Source: an uncultured delta proteobacterium (lineage in GTDB: Bacteria > Desulfobacterota > Desulfobulbia > Desulfobulbales > Desulfurivibrionaceae). From it: 64,000 nt of DNA. The first letter of the stretch is position 1; each line of letters opens with the position of its first letter. The stretch lies in the NCBI GenBank assembly GCA_903869265.1, contig CAIPYE010000014.1:310001-374000 (forward strand), read 5' to 3'. The notes beneath the pieces were generated by a model. It had not been told where the DNA came from, made no database searches, and saw only the letters and a list, made by a program, of their open reading frames with translations. Positions 7,403 through 15,606 of the stretch are shown here, piece by piece. The position numbers and the translations under genes were made by a program.

Positions 7403-7834
7403 TTAACGGGGCATATCGGAGGGGGTGGCAGGCACCACCCGCCAACCTTTGGCACAGCTCGGCACATAGGGGTAATATCCCTTGGGCTCTTCGCAATAAT
7501 ACCAAACTTGGGTGGGGGGGGCCGCGTTACTCACTGATGGTGCGGATGGCGTTTGCTGGAGAATCACAGCAGGCGGCGGAGCCTGTTGCACCACCACCGG
7601 CGGGGCATAGGGGTCTGGATAGGGGTAGATCGGCGCGGCATAGGGATACCAGAGTCCGCCCACGACCCACCACCAGCCCAGTCGGCCATCGTACCATCCA
7701 TGGTGCCACGAGCCGCCCCCCCAATGGCGTATGTCACCGCGCCCTTCCCAGTGACCGCGGTCTGCCTGAGCAGGAGCGACGGAAGCGACGAATGCCAGTG
7801 CCGCAAGAAATGTGTAGAGAATGTTTTTTTTCAT
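7403..7834 (-). CDS. Small exported Trp/Tyr/Pro-rich protein
   Basis: A 143-residue secreted protein. A signal peptide ends near AQA (about residue 24). The mature part is rich in Trp, Gly, Tyr and Pro, and ends with a conserved-looking WYYCEEPKGYYPYVPSCAKG module in which two cysteines probably form a disulfide. I have seen this C-terminal pattern in many small exported proteobacterial proteins of unknown role. It sits 12 bases upstream of the glycine-zipper lipoprotein and is probably co-transcribed with it. Confidence 0.75.
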   Translation of the reverse strand: MKKNILYTFLAALAFVASVAPAQADRGHWEGRGDIRHWGGGSWHHGWYDGRLGWWWVVGGLWYPYAAPIYPYPDPYAPPVVVQQAPPPAVILQQTPSAPSVSNAAPPTQVWYYCEEPKGYYPYVPSCAKGWRVVPATPSDMPR

Positions 7835-7979
7835 GAGTTACCTCCTATTGTTATGAGGGCCGGGGAGAAGAGCCCACACCTCCCCCGCATGTGAAGGCGG
7901 TAGAGGTGTGGGAGCCCCGATCTTCTGCTGCGAGATTGTTCGCAGGGCAGGAAGTCGGGGTGAGCCAGGGGACTTGAGG

Positions 7980-8459
7980 TTACCATTCGCGTGGCGCATG
8001 AGAGAAGCGTTTTTTCTCGTTGGTTTGACGAAGATTCTTTTTAAGCTCACGCTGCTCCGGGGTCAAAAGAGCGTTCATTTGATGGAACAGCCGTGCCCGG
8101 GCCATGGCCATTTCGACATGTAAATTCCCCTGCTCCGTTGCCAGCGCCTTGACCGCTGCTTCATCGAGGGTATTTGCCTCGATCAACTCCCGCATCTGCT
8201 TATGGGTCGCTGCCAGTTTTTCCCGCAGCGGCTGGTTTTGCTCACGCGCTTCTTTGAAGAGGGTTTTGATCTGTTCTTTTTGTACACTGGTAAGCTTCAG
8301 TTGTGTTGCCATTTTTTGGAAATGTTTGTCCTTGCCCTGAGCAGACCACTCTTTTGCAGAAGCGTTCTCGTGCATGTCCCCTGCAGCGTGGGCCACACCT
8401 CCTCCAACCAGCATCATGGAAAGCATCAGGGATAACGCGGGGATCAGTCGTCGTTTCAT
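7980..8459 (-). CDS. Spy/CpxP-like periplasmic LTxxQ protein
   Basis: A 159-residue exported helical protein. The ATG at 8459 is chosen because GAAGGAGA lies upstream and it puts the signal peptide (ending near AHA) at the N-terminus; the longer frame adds 24 residues with no site. Two LTxxQ-type motifs, LTSVQKEQ and LTPEQREL, frame a long helical region, as in Spy, CpxP and metal-sensing ZraP-like proteins. Such proteins act as periplasmic chaperones or stress sensors. Their genes are classic targets of Bae and Cpx systems, and a Bae-like system is encoded just downstream. Confidence 0.85.
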   Translation of the reverse strand: MKRRLIPALSLMLSMMLVGGGVAHAAGDMHENASAKEWSAQGKDKHFQKMATQLKLTSVQKEQIKTLFKEAREQNQPLREKLAATHKQMRELIEANTLDEAAVKALATEQGNLHVEMAMARARLFHQMNALLTPEQRELKKNLRQTNEKKRFSHAPREW

Positions 8460-8481
8460 AGCATTCTCCTTCTGTTTTTTG

Positions 8482-8516
8482 AAATTAATGTCACCGCAAC
8501 TTTGTGACGTTAATTT
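8482..8516. promoter_or_regulatory. Inverted repeat upstream of the Spy-like gene
   Basis: AAATTAATGTCAC (8482-8494) and GTGACGTTAATTT (8504-8516) are inverted copies with one mismatch and a 9-base spacer. It lies 23 bases upstream of the Spy-like start codon, where a regulator would overlap the promoter or leader. Followed by T residues on the plus strand, it could also work as a terminator in that direction, but no plus-strand gene ends here. Confidence 0.5.
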
Positions 8517-8756
8517 TTTTGCGCGGGGCAATCCCGTTGTTCAAGGCGAAGATATAAGGCGCAAAGGATTAGGGGGCTTATTACTGTTCAAACGTTTTTA
8601 TCTTTACCATTTTTTCCGGCTGCACACATGAGATATTGTTAGTTGATTACATCTTTCCTTATTGTTTACACATTCTTTTGTCTTTATTGGGACGATATGC
8701 AGATCATAAGCATCATAACGATGTATGAACAGATCACATAATAGGAGGACATGGTT

Positions 8757-8876
8757 ATGGTTAATTGTTTTTGGTTGTCAATCTGGAGTTTATTCTACAG
8801 TGTACATGCAAAGCAGGCTGTTTTCTGGAAGGAGAATATGATGCAAAAGTGCAAACAGATGGTTGTTTCAGTATGA
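8757..8876 (+). CDS. Possible small protein (39 aa)
   Basis: An ATG at 8757 is preceded at a suitable distance by AGGAGG (8743-8748), and the frame runs to a TGA at 8874-8876. The product, starting MVNCFWLSIWSLFYS, has an aromatic hydrophobic N-terminal half and a basic Met/Lys/Gln-rich end. It may be a small membrane peptide. The only evidence is the ribosome site and the open frame. Confidence 0.3.
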   Translation: MVNCFWLSIWSLFYSVHAKQAVFWKENMMQKCKQMVVSV

Positions 8877-9087
8877 TTTGCACATTATTTGCACATTGTT
8901 TTTGTGAAGAGTACAAAAACATCTACCGATAAGGAGCAAATAAGAATGCCGATACATGGCAATCTGGATAGTCAGGCAATTGAAGGGTAAAGAAAAACCA
9001 GCAAGTTATGATGGGGCCAGGACTACGGCATGTCGCCCGCTGTTCTTGGTATAGATGCAATCCCAATGAAACAGGGAGATTTCGATA

Positions 9088-10272
9088 ATGACAACTTCGG
9101 GAATTTCAAGCAGCACCAGCAGTTTGCAGGCTTGGCAGGCCATGATGCAGCAACGCAAACAAGATTTGAGCCAGATTGCAACGGCGCTTCAGGGCGGGGA
9201 CCTTGCCTCGGCACAAAAATCATTTGCTGACCTGCAAAGTCTCAACCAAGACAGCGGCCAAGCCCAAAATAACACCGTCAGTTCCATTGCCAACAGCGGC
9301 GAAACAGTTGGGAATGATTTTTCTTCATTGGGACAGGCGCTTAATTCCGGCAATCTTACGGATGCACAAAGTGCCTTCAGTAAAGTCCTGGCCGACATGC
9401 AGACGCAAAAGGCGGGTCATCATGGCCACCATGGTCATGCCATGATGCAGCAGCGCGAACAGGATTTCAGTCAGCTTGGCGCCGCACTCCAGAGTGGAGA
9501 CCTTGCTTCCGCACAAAAAGCTTTTGCTGATCTCCAAAGCCTCAAGCCTGGCGGTCAAGCCCAAGACAGTACCGGAAGCTCTACCAGCAACAGCGGAAAT
9601 GCAATCGCAAACGATTTCGCTTCATTGGGGCAGGCACTTGGCGCTGGAAATCTCACAGATGCACAAAGTGTTTTCAAGAATATGCAATCAGACATGCAAG
9701 CGCAAAAGGATAAGGCTGCGGCGGCCTATGCCGCCAATTCCGGCGGGGATTCTCTGACCTCTCTTATCGCCGGGTTGCAAAAGCTGGTGGAGCAGTTGCA
9801 GGCCGGGGGTGATGGCCAAGGCACTTCCACGGCAACGGCGTCAGTCGGCCACCATCATGGCGGCCACCACGGCGCAGAGGAATTTTTTAAGAAGGTGGAT
9901 ACGGACGGCAGCGGTGGAGTTTCCATGGATGAACTGTCAGCCATGGCCAAGAAGATGCAGGACAAGACAGGTCAATCCATTACTGTTAACCAAGACACCT
10001 TTGCGGCGGCCGATGGCAACGGCGATGGCTCGCTCAATGCCGATGAGCTGAAAGCTTTTATGACCCAGAGCGGACTTACCCCGCCACCTCACCAAAAAGG
10101 CATGGCCATGACAACCTCAAGTGATGCCACACAAGCCGGATCTTCAGAGACCAAGAATTACAGCCAGCAACAGATCGATCTCTTAAAAATCATGCTGGAG
10201 AAATTGACAGAACTCAGCAGCGCGGGGGCAGGATCGACAACGTCTGCTTCTTTGCTGGATGTTACCGCCTGA
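9088..10272 (+). CDS. His-rich EF-hand repeat protein
   Basis: A 394-residue calcium-binding protein with no Sec signal. Residues about 14-110 and 115-212 form a tandem duplication, and each copy holds two units of the form LGxALxxGxLxxAQxxFxxLQ, giving four helix-turn-helix units. His-rich linkers (HHGHHGH near 111, HHHGGHHG near 256) separate them and might bind metals. Two EF-hand loops follow: DTDGSGGVSMDE from Asp271 and DGNGDGSLNADE from Asp309. The Ser-rich N-terminus without a signal peptide is reminiscent of XopAW-type EF-hand proteins and suggests non-Sec export or a cytoplasmic place; this is inference. AGGGAG precedes the ATG. Confidence 0.8.
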   Translation: MTTSGISSSTSSLQAWQAMMQQRKQDLSQIATALQGGDLASAQKSFADLQSLNQDSGQAQNNTVSSIANSGETVGNDFSSLGQALNSGNLTDAQSAFSKVLADMQTQKAGHHGHHGHAMMQQREQDFSQLGAALQSGDLASAQKAFADLQSLKPGGQAQDSTGSSTSNSGNAIANDFASLGQALGAGNLTDAQSVFKNMQSDMQAQKDKAAAAYAANSGGDSLTSLIAGLQKLVEQLQAGGDGQGTSTATASVGHHHGGHHGAEEFFKKVDTDGSGGVSMDELSAMAKKMQDKTGQSITVNQDTFAAADGNGDGSLNADELKAFMTQSGLTPPPHQKGMAMTTSSDATQAGSSETKNYSQQQIDLLKIMLEKLTELSSAGAGSTTSASLLDVTA

Positions 10273-10285
10273 GCGGCGCACATGT

Positions 10286-10319
10286 GGCCAGCTGTCTTCC
10301 GAGTTGAAGGCAGCTGGCC
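10286..10319 (+). terminator. Strong hairpin after the EF-hand gene
   Basis: GGCCAGCTG (10286-10294) pairs perfectly with CAGCTGGCC (10311-10319). The inner bases continue as a T-G wobble and CTTC/GAAG around the loop CGAGTT, giving a 14-step stem. It starts 13 bases after the stop. There is no T run after it, so it is terminator-like by position only. Confidence 0.45.
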
Positions 10320-10410
10320 GCGAGAAAGATCTGAAAAACACGAAATCCGTATGGCAAACAAAAAGTACATAGTGCGCCCTCTAAGTTGTGGAGTCCTGAG
10401 CGTAGTCTTT

Positions 10411-11433
10411 TCATTTCCCTGGCTTCCTTGCACCTCGAGGCGCAGGCATTTTCCGGACATTTTCCAAGGTTTTCCGAAAATTCTCAAGCAGCGGGCCGCC
10501 AAGCTCCACGGCTCGCTGCGCCGCAGCCAGAGCCTCTTTTCGCTTGCCCTGTTCGGCCAATACCTGGGCCAGATTGTTGAAAGCCATACCGTTTTTTGGC
10601 TCAAGCAGAGTGGCTCTGCGAAAGGCCTCGGCAGCTCCGGCAAGATCGTGCAGGCTGTAGCGGCTGTTGCCCAACCCCATGGAGGCGCCAAAGCTTTGCG
10701 GCCATCGTTTCATGGCCGTGGCATAACCGATTGCCGCCCCCCGCCACTGGCCGGTCTTTTCCAGGCCGGCAACAGCCTCAAGCCAATCCCCTTCTTCAAC
10801 TTTACTTGGTAGCCGATTTGGCGGCAGGACCAGGAGCCCCCAGTATTCACTCCGTTGCCAGATATTCAGGAAAACTCCCGAGCTGAGATGTTCGTTGGCA
10901 ATGAGTCCTGAGTGGAGGATGACCTCGTCGTGCTCCTGGTCAAAGCCGATCACCACACCATAGTGCCATTTCGGGTACCAGGAGAGACCGAGATTGACCA
11001 GGACGATGACCGGATGGCCTGCCGCGACCTCGGCCAGCAGGGGTTCGCTGCCGGTGATGGGGTAAGCGACCCGGCCATGCCTGCGGGCTGCGCCGATCAG
11101 TCCGCTTTGTAGGCTGCCATTGAGGCCGGGGGTAAAGACTTCTGGGGTGAGCTCGGAGGGCTGGATGGCAACCCCGCTCCAGTTAAGGGCCATGGCCAGG
11201 GCTGCGGGGCCGCACTGCAATTCTTCCTGAGGGAAAAGCGGCACTTTGGCAATCATGGCTTTGGCAGGCCCGCCCGGCGTCTGGGGCAGCCGTTCCGTTG
11301 ACAGGAGGCCGCAGCCGGAGAGAAAAATGGGCAGCGCTAAAAACAGCAGGCCGACAATCATCCGACTGTCGGCCTGAAGAAAACGCGCTGGCGCCTGGCG
11401 CTTAGCGCTTGTGGTTAACAAAGGAAAAGACAT
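10411..11433 (-). CDS. PA2778-family C39-like cysteine peptidase with TPR domain
   Basis: A 340-residue protein of the PA2778 family. An N-terminal lipoprotein signal ends in LSGC (Cys41). A papain-like C39 domain follows, with catalytic Cys74 in QCGPAALAM and His157 in the KWHYGVVIGFD stretch. The C-terminal part (about 215-320) has tetratricopeptide-like helices (AFRRATLLEPKNGMAFNNLA). The start at 11433 overlaps the PA2779-like gene by 32 bases; Met25 (11361) is an alternative. The PA2778/PA2779 gene pair is widely conserved in proteobacteria; the substrate of the peptidase is not known to me. Confidence 0.85.
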   Translation of the reverse strand: MSFPLLTTSAKRQAPARFLQADSRMIVGLLFLALPIFLSGCGLLSTERLPQTPGGPAKAMIAKVPLFPQEELQCGPAALAMALNWSGVAIQPSELTPEVFTPGLNGSLQSGLIGAARRHGRVAYPITGSEPLLAEVAAGHPVIVLVNLGLSWYPKWHYGVVIGFDQEHDEVILHSGLIANEHLSSGVFLNIWQRSEYWGLLVLPPNRLPSKVEEGDWLEAVAGLEKTGQWRGAAIGYATAMKRWPQSFGASMGLGNSRYSLHDLAGAAEAFRRATLLEPKNGMAFNNLAQVLAEQGKRKEALAAAQRAVELGGPLLENFRKTLENVRKMPAPRGARKPGK

Positions 11434-11812
11434 GGGTGAGACCGACGATGTCGGTGATCAGCAACACCACAAAGATGAAAACCGCAGCGCCGATGATCGT
11501 TCCGATGCCGCCATCGCCACCGGCTGGCAACTGGTCCATGGCCTGAGAAATCTTCGCCAGCTCCGCATCGGAAAGGCTGGCCACCCGTTTCTGCGCCTCG
11601 GCAGCATCAACGCCGTGCTGCACCATGACTTGCTGCACATCGTCACGACCCAGGAAGGTCGCAACCCGCTCCCGGCTCGCGTCCTGTTTCTGCGCCGCGA
11701 TCACGGTATTGGTGTCGATCATCTGCGCCTTTGCCGTCTGCACGGAAAAATCGAGGAGAAGAAAGGAAAAAACCAAAAAGAAACTCATGGGCTTGATCAT
11801 TTTTTGCAGCAT
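11402..11812 (-). CDS. PA2779-family membrane protein
   Basis: A 136-residue protein matching the PA2779 family. It has an N-terminal signal or anchor helix (about 9-28, ending AKA), a soluble helical part containing FLGRDDVQQVMVQHGVD and a double-Asp/Ala-rich stretch, and a C-terminal transmembrane helix (about 103-124) after a Gly-rich hinge. It lies directly upstream of and overlaps the PA2778-like peptidase, the arrangement seen wherever this pair occurs. It may be the substrate or membrane partner of the peptidase. Confidence 0.85.
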   Translation of the reverse strand: MLQKMIKPMSFFLVFSFLLLDFSVQTAKAQMIDTNTVIAAQKQDASRERVATFLGRDDVQQVMVQHGVDAAEAQKRVASLSDAELAKISQAMDQLPAGGDGGIGTIIGAAVFIFVVLLITDIVGLTHVFSFVNHKR

Positions 11813-11946
11813 GGATACGCTTCCTTATCTTGAAAGTTAGTGAAAATCATCCTCAACAAAAAAATACCCTTACTATATAAATAATAGGGGCAGACACTGC
11901 AATGGCTTTCCTGCTTTTTGCCTTTCGCTTGCTAAATTTTGGGCTC

Positions 11947-11976
11947 TTGAAAGGTTGCCTCGATGGGTGATAGAAT
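11947..11976 (+). promoter_or_regulatory. Candidate sigma-70 promoter of cooS
   Basis: TTGAAA at 11947-11952 and TAGAAT at 11971-11976 are spaced by 18 bases, about 65 bases before the cooS start codon. Both hexamers are near consensus. No CooA-like palindrome was recognised around it. Confidence 0.5.
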
Positions 11977-12042
11977 ATTGCAAGCGTCTTGCCGGGCATA
12001 GGTGTTTCAGACACAACCGTTGACTATAGAGGAGAACGCATC

Positions 12043-13917
12043 ATGGCACGGGAAAAACGATCCATCGAAGAGAAGTCCATCTGGCCCGACGCCAGGCAAA
12101 TGCTTGCCAAGGCCGAGCGCGACGGGGTGGAGACGGCTTGGGACCGGCTGGAGCAGCAGACCCCGCATTGTAAATTCTGCGAGTTGGGCACCACCTGCCG
12201 CAACTGTGTCATGGGGCCGTGCCGGATCAGCGACAAGATGAAACGCGGGGTCTGCGGGGCCGACGGTGATGTGGTTGTGGCCAGGAACTTCGGCCGCTTC
12301 ATCGCTGGAGGTTCCGCAGGACACTCCGATCACGGCCGTGATCTGGTCGAGGTGCTGGAGGCCATTGTCGAGGGCACCACCAAGGATTACCGGATCAAGG
12401 ACGAAGCAAAGCTGATCCGCATCGCCGGGGAGATCGGGATCAAAACGGAGGGTCGTAAGGTTCTCGAAATCGCCCGAGATGTCTTGGATGTTTTTTACGC
12501 AGACTTTGGCAGCCGCAAGAAAGAAGTCTCCTTCCTGTGCCGGGTGCCTGCCAAGCGCCGCGAAATCTGGAAAAAGCTCGGCATGACCCCGCGCGGCGTG
12601 GACCGGGAGATCGTCGAGATGATGCACCGCACCCACATGGGCTGCGACAACGACGCCCCCAATACCCTGATCCATGCGGCCCGCACCGCCCTGGCCGATG
12701 GCTGGGCCGGTTCGATGATCGGCACCGAACTCTCCGATGTGATCTTCGGCACCCCGACTCCCAAGCGGGCGAAGGTGAATCTGGCGGTAATCCGGAAGGA
12801 CCAGGTGAATATCCTGGTCCACGGCCACAATCCGGTGGTGAGCGAGATGATCGTTGCCGCAGCCCAGGATCCGGCCCTGCTGGCCAAGGCCAAGGCAATG
12901 GGCGCCACCGGCATCAATATCGCCGGGCTCTGCTGCACCGGCAACGAGATTCTGGCCCGCCAGGGCATTCCCATGGCAGGCAATCACCTGATGACCGAAC
13001 TGGCCGTGGTCACCGGCGCGGTGGAGGCCATCGTCGTCGATTACCAGTGCATCATGCCGAGCTTGGTGCAGGCGGCAGGCTGCTACCACACCAAGTTCAT
13101 CACCACCGCCAACAAGGCCAGGTTCACCGGAGCCATCCATTTCAACGTCCGACCGGAGAGTGCCCTGGCCCAGGCCAAGGAGATCGTCTCCCTGGCGGTG
13201 GATGGCTTTAGCAAGCGCGATCCCAAGCGGGTGGAGATTCCGGGCGAACCGGTGGAGATCATGACCGGCTTTAGCAACGAGGCGATCCTCTCCGCTTTAG
13301 GCGGCAGCCTCACCCCGCTGCTCGATGCGGTCAAGGCTGGCAAGGTGCGCGGCTTTGTCGGGATTGTCGGCTGCAACAACCCTAAATTGCAGCAGGATTC
13401 CTGTAACGTTGGGTTGGCCAAGGCGTTGATTAAAAAGGACATCCTGGTGCTGGTCACCGGCTGCGTGACCACTGCCGCTGGCAAGGCGGGGCTGCTGGTG
13501 CCCGAGGCGATTTCCATGGCCGGGCCGGGTCTCAAGGCGGTCTGCGGTGCGTTGGGCATCCCGCCGGTTCTGCACATGGGCAGCTGTGTGGACAATGCGC
13601 GGATCATCCAGCTTTGCGCCCTGATTGCCAACGAACTGGGGGTGGATATCTCCGACCTGCCGGTGTGCGCCTCCTCGCCCGAGTGGTATTCGGAAAAGGC
13701 GGCGGCCATCGGCCTCTATGCGGTGGCTTGCGGCATCTATACCCATCTGGGATTGCCGCCCAATATCCTTGGTTCCAAGGTGGTTACCGATCTGGCCCTA
13801 AACGGTCTCGAAGGGTTGGTGGGTGCCAGCTTTGTTGTTGAGTCAGATCCCCTCAAAGCGGCGGAGTTGCTCGACCAACGGATCATCAGTAAGCGCAAGG
13901 CTCTGGGGCTTTCCTGA
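12043..13917 (+). CDS. cooS: Anaerobic Ni-Fe carbon monoxide dehydrogenase, catalytic subunit
   Basis: A 624-residue CooS, the homodimeric enzyme that interconverts CO and CO2. The N-terminal cysteines are Cys43, 46, 52, 55, 60 and 71; the later four fit the B cluster, and Cys43-x2-Cys46 fits the short CX2C version of the surface D cluster. C-cluster ligand segments are all present: HMGCDNDAP, GLCCTGNE, IVGCNNP, VTGCVTT and MGSCVDNAR. The ATG at 12043 follows AGAGGAGA; the longer frame from 11989 lacks a site. No cooF, cooC, acetyl-CoA synthase or CooA gene is adjacent, so this is a stand-alone CODH, likely for CO oxidation or detoxification. Confidence 0.95.
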   Translation: MAREKRSIEEKSIWPDARQMLAKAERDGVETAWDRLEQQTPHCKFCELGTTCRNCVMGPCRISDKMKRGVCGADGDVVVARNFGRFIAGGSAGHSDHGRDLVEVLEAIVEGTTKDYRIKDEAKLIRIAGEIGIKTEGRKVLEIARDVLDVFYADFGSRKKEVSFLCRVPAKRREIWKKLGMTPRGVDREIVEMMHRTHMGCDNDAPNTLIHAARTALADGWAGSMIGTELSDVIFGTPTPKRAKVNLAVIRKDQVNILVHGHNPVVSEMIVAAAQDPALLAKAKAMGATGINIAGLCCTGNEILARQGIPMAGNHLMTELAVVTGAVEAIVVDYQCIMPSLVQAAGCYHTKFITTANKARFTGAIHFNVRPESALAQAKEIVSLAVDGFSKRDPKRVEIPGEPVEIMTGFSNEAILSALGGSLTPLLDAVKAGKVRGFVGIVGCNNPKLQQDSCNVGLAKALIKKDILVLVTGCVTTAAGKAGLLVPEAISMAGPGLKAVCGALGIPPVLHMGSCVDNARIIQLCALIANELGVDISDLPVCASSPEWYSEKAAAIGLYAVACGIYTHLGLPPNILGSKVVTDLALNGLEGLVGASFVVESDPLKAAELLDQRIISKRKALGLS

Positions 13918-13932
13918 TCCGAATAACCAGCC

Positions 13933-13968
13933 AAGCCAGCGGGCGGCACAAAACGCCGCCGCGGGCTT
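13933..13968. other. GC-rich hairpin after cooS
   Basis: AAGCC...GGGCGGC (13933-13947) pairs with CGCCGCC...GGGCTT (13954-13968) with small bulges, starting 15 bases after the cooS stop. There is no T run. It may end or protect the cooS transcript. Confidence 0.4.
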
Positions 13969-13995
13969 CCGTGTTCGCACGAGGAAGTAGACTCT

Positions 13996-14712
13996 ATGGC
14001 CGATGAAGAACTCGACAACTTGCTCCGGGAGAACCGCGAAATCATCGATGCTCTTAGCGAGGTGGCAATCCAGCAGGGCAAGGAACAAAAAGACGAGCTG
14101 AAGGTGCTGTTCACCTTGATCCATCGAGACATTACGCAAGAAATCATTCGTGCGGTGGGTCTGGAGGCGTTTGATAATCCCAAGTCTCTTCTCAAGTTCA
14201 ACAAACATTTCGCCAATGCTTACCTGCAAGCGGTCAGGGATCCGGCGTCCTCGCCAAAGTGGAAAAAAGCTTTTGATGAATGCGAGCTTCAGAGTGGTAT
14301 TGTTCGGCAGGCTTTGGCGAATTGGACGTCGAACGATCTGTCGCCGCCGTCTCCGCTCATGACACAGATGCTCGCCCAGCGGCGGTGCACCGAAGCAGAA
14401 GGCGACGTCCATATCAACAATGACATGATGGAGGCGCTCATTGCGACCCGTGAAAACAGCGATTACCCTGTGTCGATGCGTGACTTTGCGAACATGCTCG
14501 AACTGGTGCAACGCGGAACAAAGAGTGGCATCAAGGATGTGGCGCCATCCGTTATCGGCCATTTCGAGGCCTTTGTGAAACAGTACCTGCTGCCCTGTGT
14601 CGAGGAAACCTGGCGGAACAATGTTTTCAAGCAGGTCTGCGGGGAGGAGGTTGGAAAACCAGACCGGCAGTTCAAGAGACTGATCGGGCAGACGGATATG
14701 ACCGTGAAATAA
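13996..14712 (+). CDS. Unrecognised soluble protein
   Basis: A 238-residue protein I do not recognise. It has no signal peptide or membrane helix. The first 40 residues are acidic and helical, with possible coiled-coil character (ELDNLLRENREIIDALSE). The rest is mixed helical with a central NDMMEALIATRE and several scattered cysteines without a CxxC metal motif. It lies 78 bases after cooS, with a hairpin between and a GAGGAAG site upstream of the ATG. Co-transcription with cooS is possible but not shown. Base use is lower in GC than cooS, which may mean separate origin. Confidence 0.65.
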   Translation: MADEELDNLLRENREIIDALSEVAIQQGKEQKDELKVLFTLIHRDITQEIIRAVGLEAFDNPKSLLKFNKHFANAYLQAVRDPASSPKWKKAFDECELQSGIVRQALANWTSNDLSPPSPLMTQMLAQRRCTEAEGDVHINNDMMEALIATRENSDYPVSMRDFANMLELVQRGTKSGIKDVAPSVIGHFEAFVKQYLLPCVEETWRNNVFKQVCGEEVGKPDRQFKRLIGQTDMTVK

Positions 14713-14788
14713 GGGGCGAGGAAATACGGTGCCCCTGTAACTCCTCGTGTCTGTCAGTCGGAAATCGGTAAGACTCGAATTCGAACTT

Positions 14789-15604
14789 TCACCAGTTTGC
14801 TGCCGCAGCGGGCACAGTAGCGCGGTCGACGAGACGGATGGCCTCGTGCTGGCAGGCGGGGCGGCAGATGCCGCAGCCATAGCAGACGCTGGCATCGATC
14901 ACGCATTTCTTGTTGTCGCGGTCAACAGCTATGGCCTCAAAAAAACAGCGTTTTCGGCAGAGGTTGCAGCCGGTGCAGCGCAGCGGGTCGATCTCAGCCA
15001 CGTACTCCGCCTTCCACATGGTGCGCGTTACCCCCAGAGTTATCTGGGCCCGGTAGGCCATGCAGTCCTGGTCGCAATTGCAGATCGCGCCGATGAACGG
15101 GGTGTTGAAGGTCCAGACGCTGTGGGTCTTGCCCTCCTGATCGAGCTGGCGGATGAAAGTGATGGCCTGTTCCCTGGTCCAGTATTCAAAAGCGGCAAAA
15201 TCCGGCACCTGGGCCAGGATCGGGGTCAGGTCCATGCCCACCCCGAAGCAGTAGCGTTTTTCCGTGCCCAGGGATACCCTCCGGCAGACGCAGGGCAGCC
15301 GCACAATGTGCTCCATCTGCGAGAGGATCGCCTCCACGTCCTCCAACGGCACGATCTGGCCGAAGTGGGTTTTTTCCATCTTGCGGGAGATAAGCGGATA
15401 GACAATGAAGCGGTAGATGCGCGGAAAGCGGCGCTGCCAGCGGGCGGCTGTGGCGAGATCATCCCGCAACGACTTGGTAAAGGTGCGCAGGAAGCGGGTG
15501 AGGTTCTGCTCGGAATTGACCTGGCGGAACATCTCGGCCGTGTAGTTGGCCATGTTCTCATACCATTTTTTCCCTTCCCCATGCTGGGTGCAGAACTGGC
15601 ACAT
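14789..15604 (-). CDS. Ferredoxin-like iron-sulfur protein
   Basis: A 271-residue protein with two C-terminal 4Fe-4S motifs, CTGCNLCRKRC and CYGCGICRPAC (about residues 215-255), as in 2[4Fe-4S] ferredoxins. Further Cys groups (CQFC at the start, CVCRR near 106 and CNCDQDC near 177) may bind another cluster or metal. It starts two bases after the stop of the DUF502 gene, so they form an operon. The partner and reaction are not visible. It faces cooS across one gene but is on the other strand, so a CooF-like electron carrier role is only a possibility. Confidence 0.75.
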   Translation of the reverse strand: MCQFCTQHGEGKKWYENMANYTAEMFRQVNSEQNLTRFLRTFTKSLRDDLATAARWQRRFPRIYRFIVYPLISRKMEKTHFGQIVPLEDVEAILSQMEHIVRLPCVCRRVSLGTEKRYCFGVGMDLTPILAQVPDFAAFEYWTREQAITFIRQLDQEGKTHSVWTFNTPFIGAICNCDQDCMAYRAQITLGVTRTMWKAEYVAEIDPLRCTGCNLCRKRCFFEAIAVDRDNKKCVIDASVCYGCGICRPACQHEAIRLVDRATVPAAAANW

Positions 15605-15606
15605 TA

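Larger units (their letters stand above)
8460..9087. other. Long intergenic region between the Spy-like and EF-hand genes
   Basis: This AT-richer stretch holds an inverted repeat next to the Spy-like gene (8482-8516), a possible 39-codon ORF (8757-8876), and tandem TTTGCACATT-like copies around 8878-8899. No tRNA or other structured RNA was recognised. It must contain the promoters of both divergent genes. Confidence 0.6.

Noticed and set aside
8878-8899. Repeated TTTGCACATT as start of a CRISPR or iteron array
   Set aside because: Only two close copies without regular spacers.
12007-13140. 377-codon minus-strand open frame
   Set aside because: Antisense to cooS with low-complexity His/Gly-rich translation.
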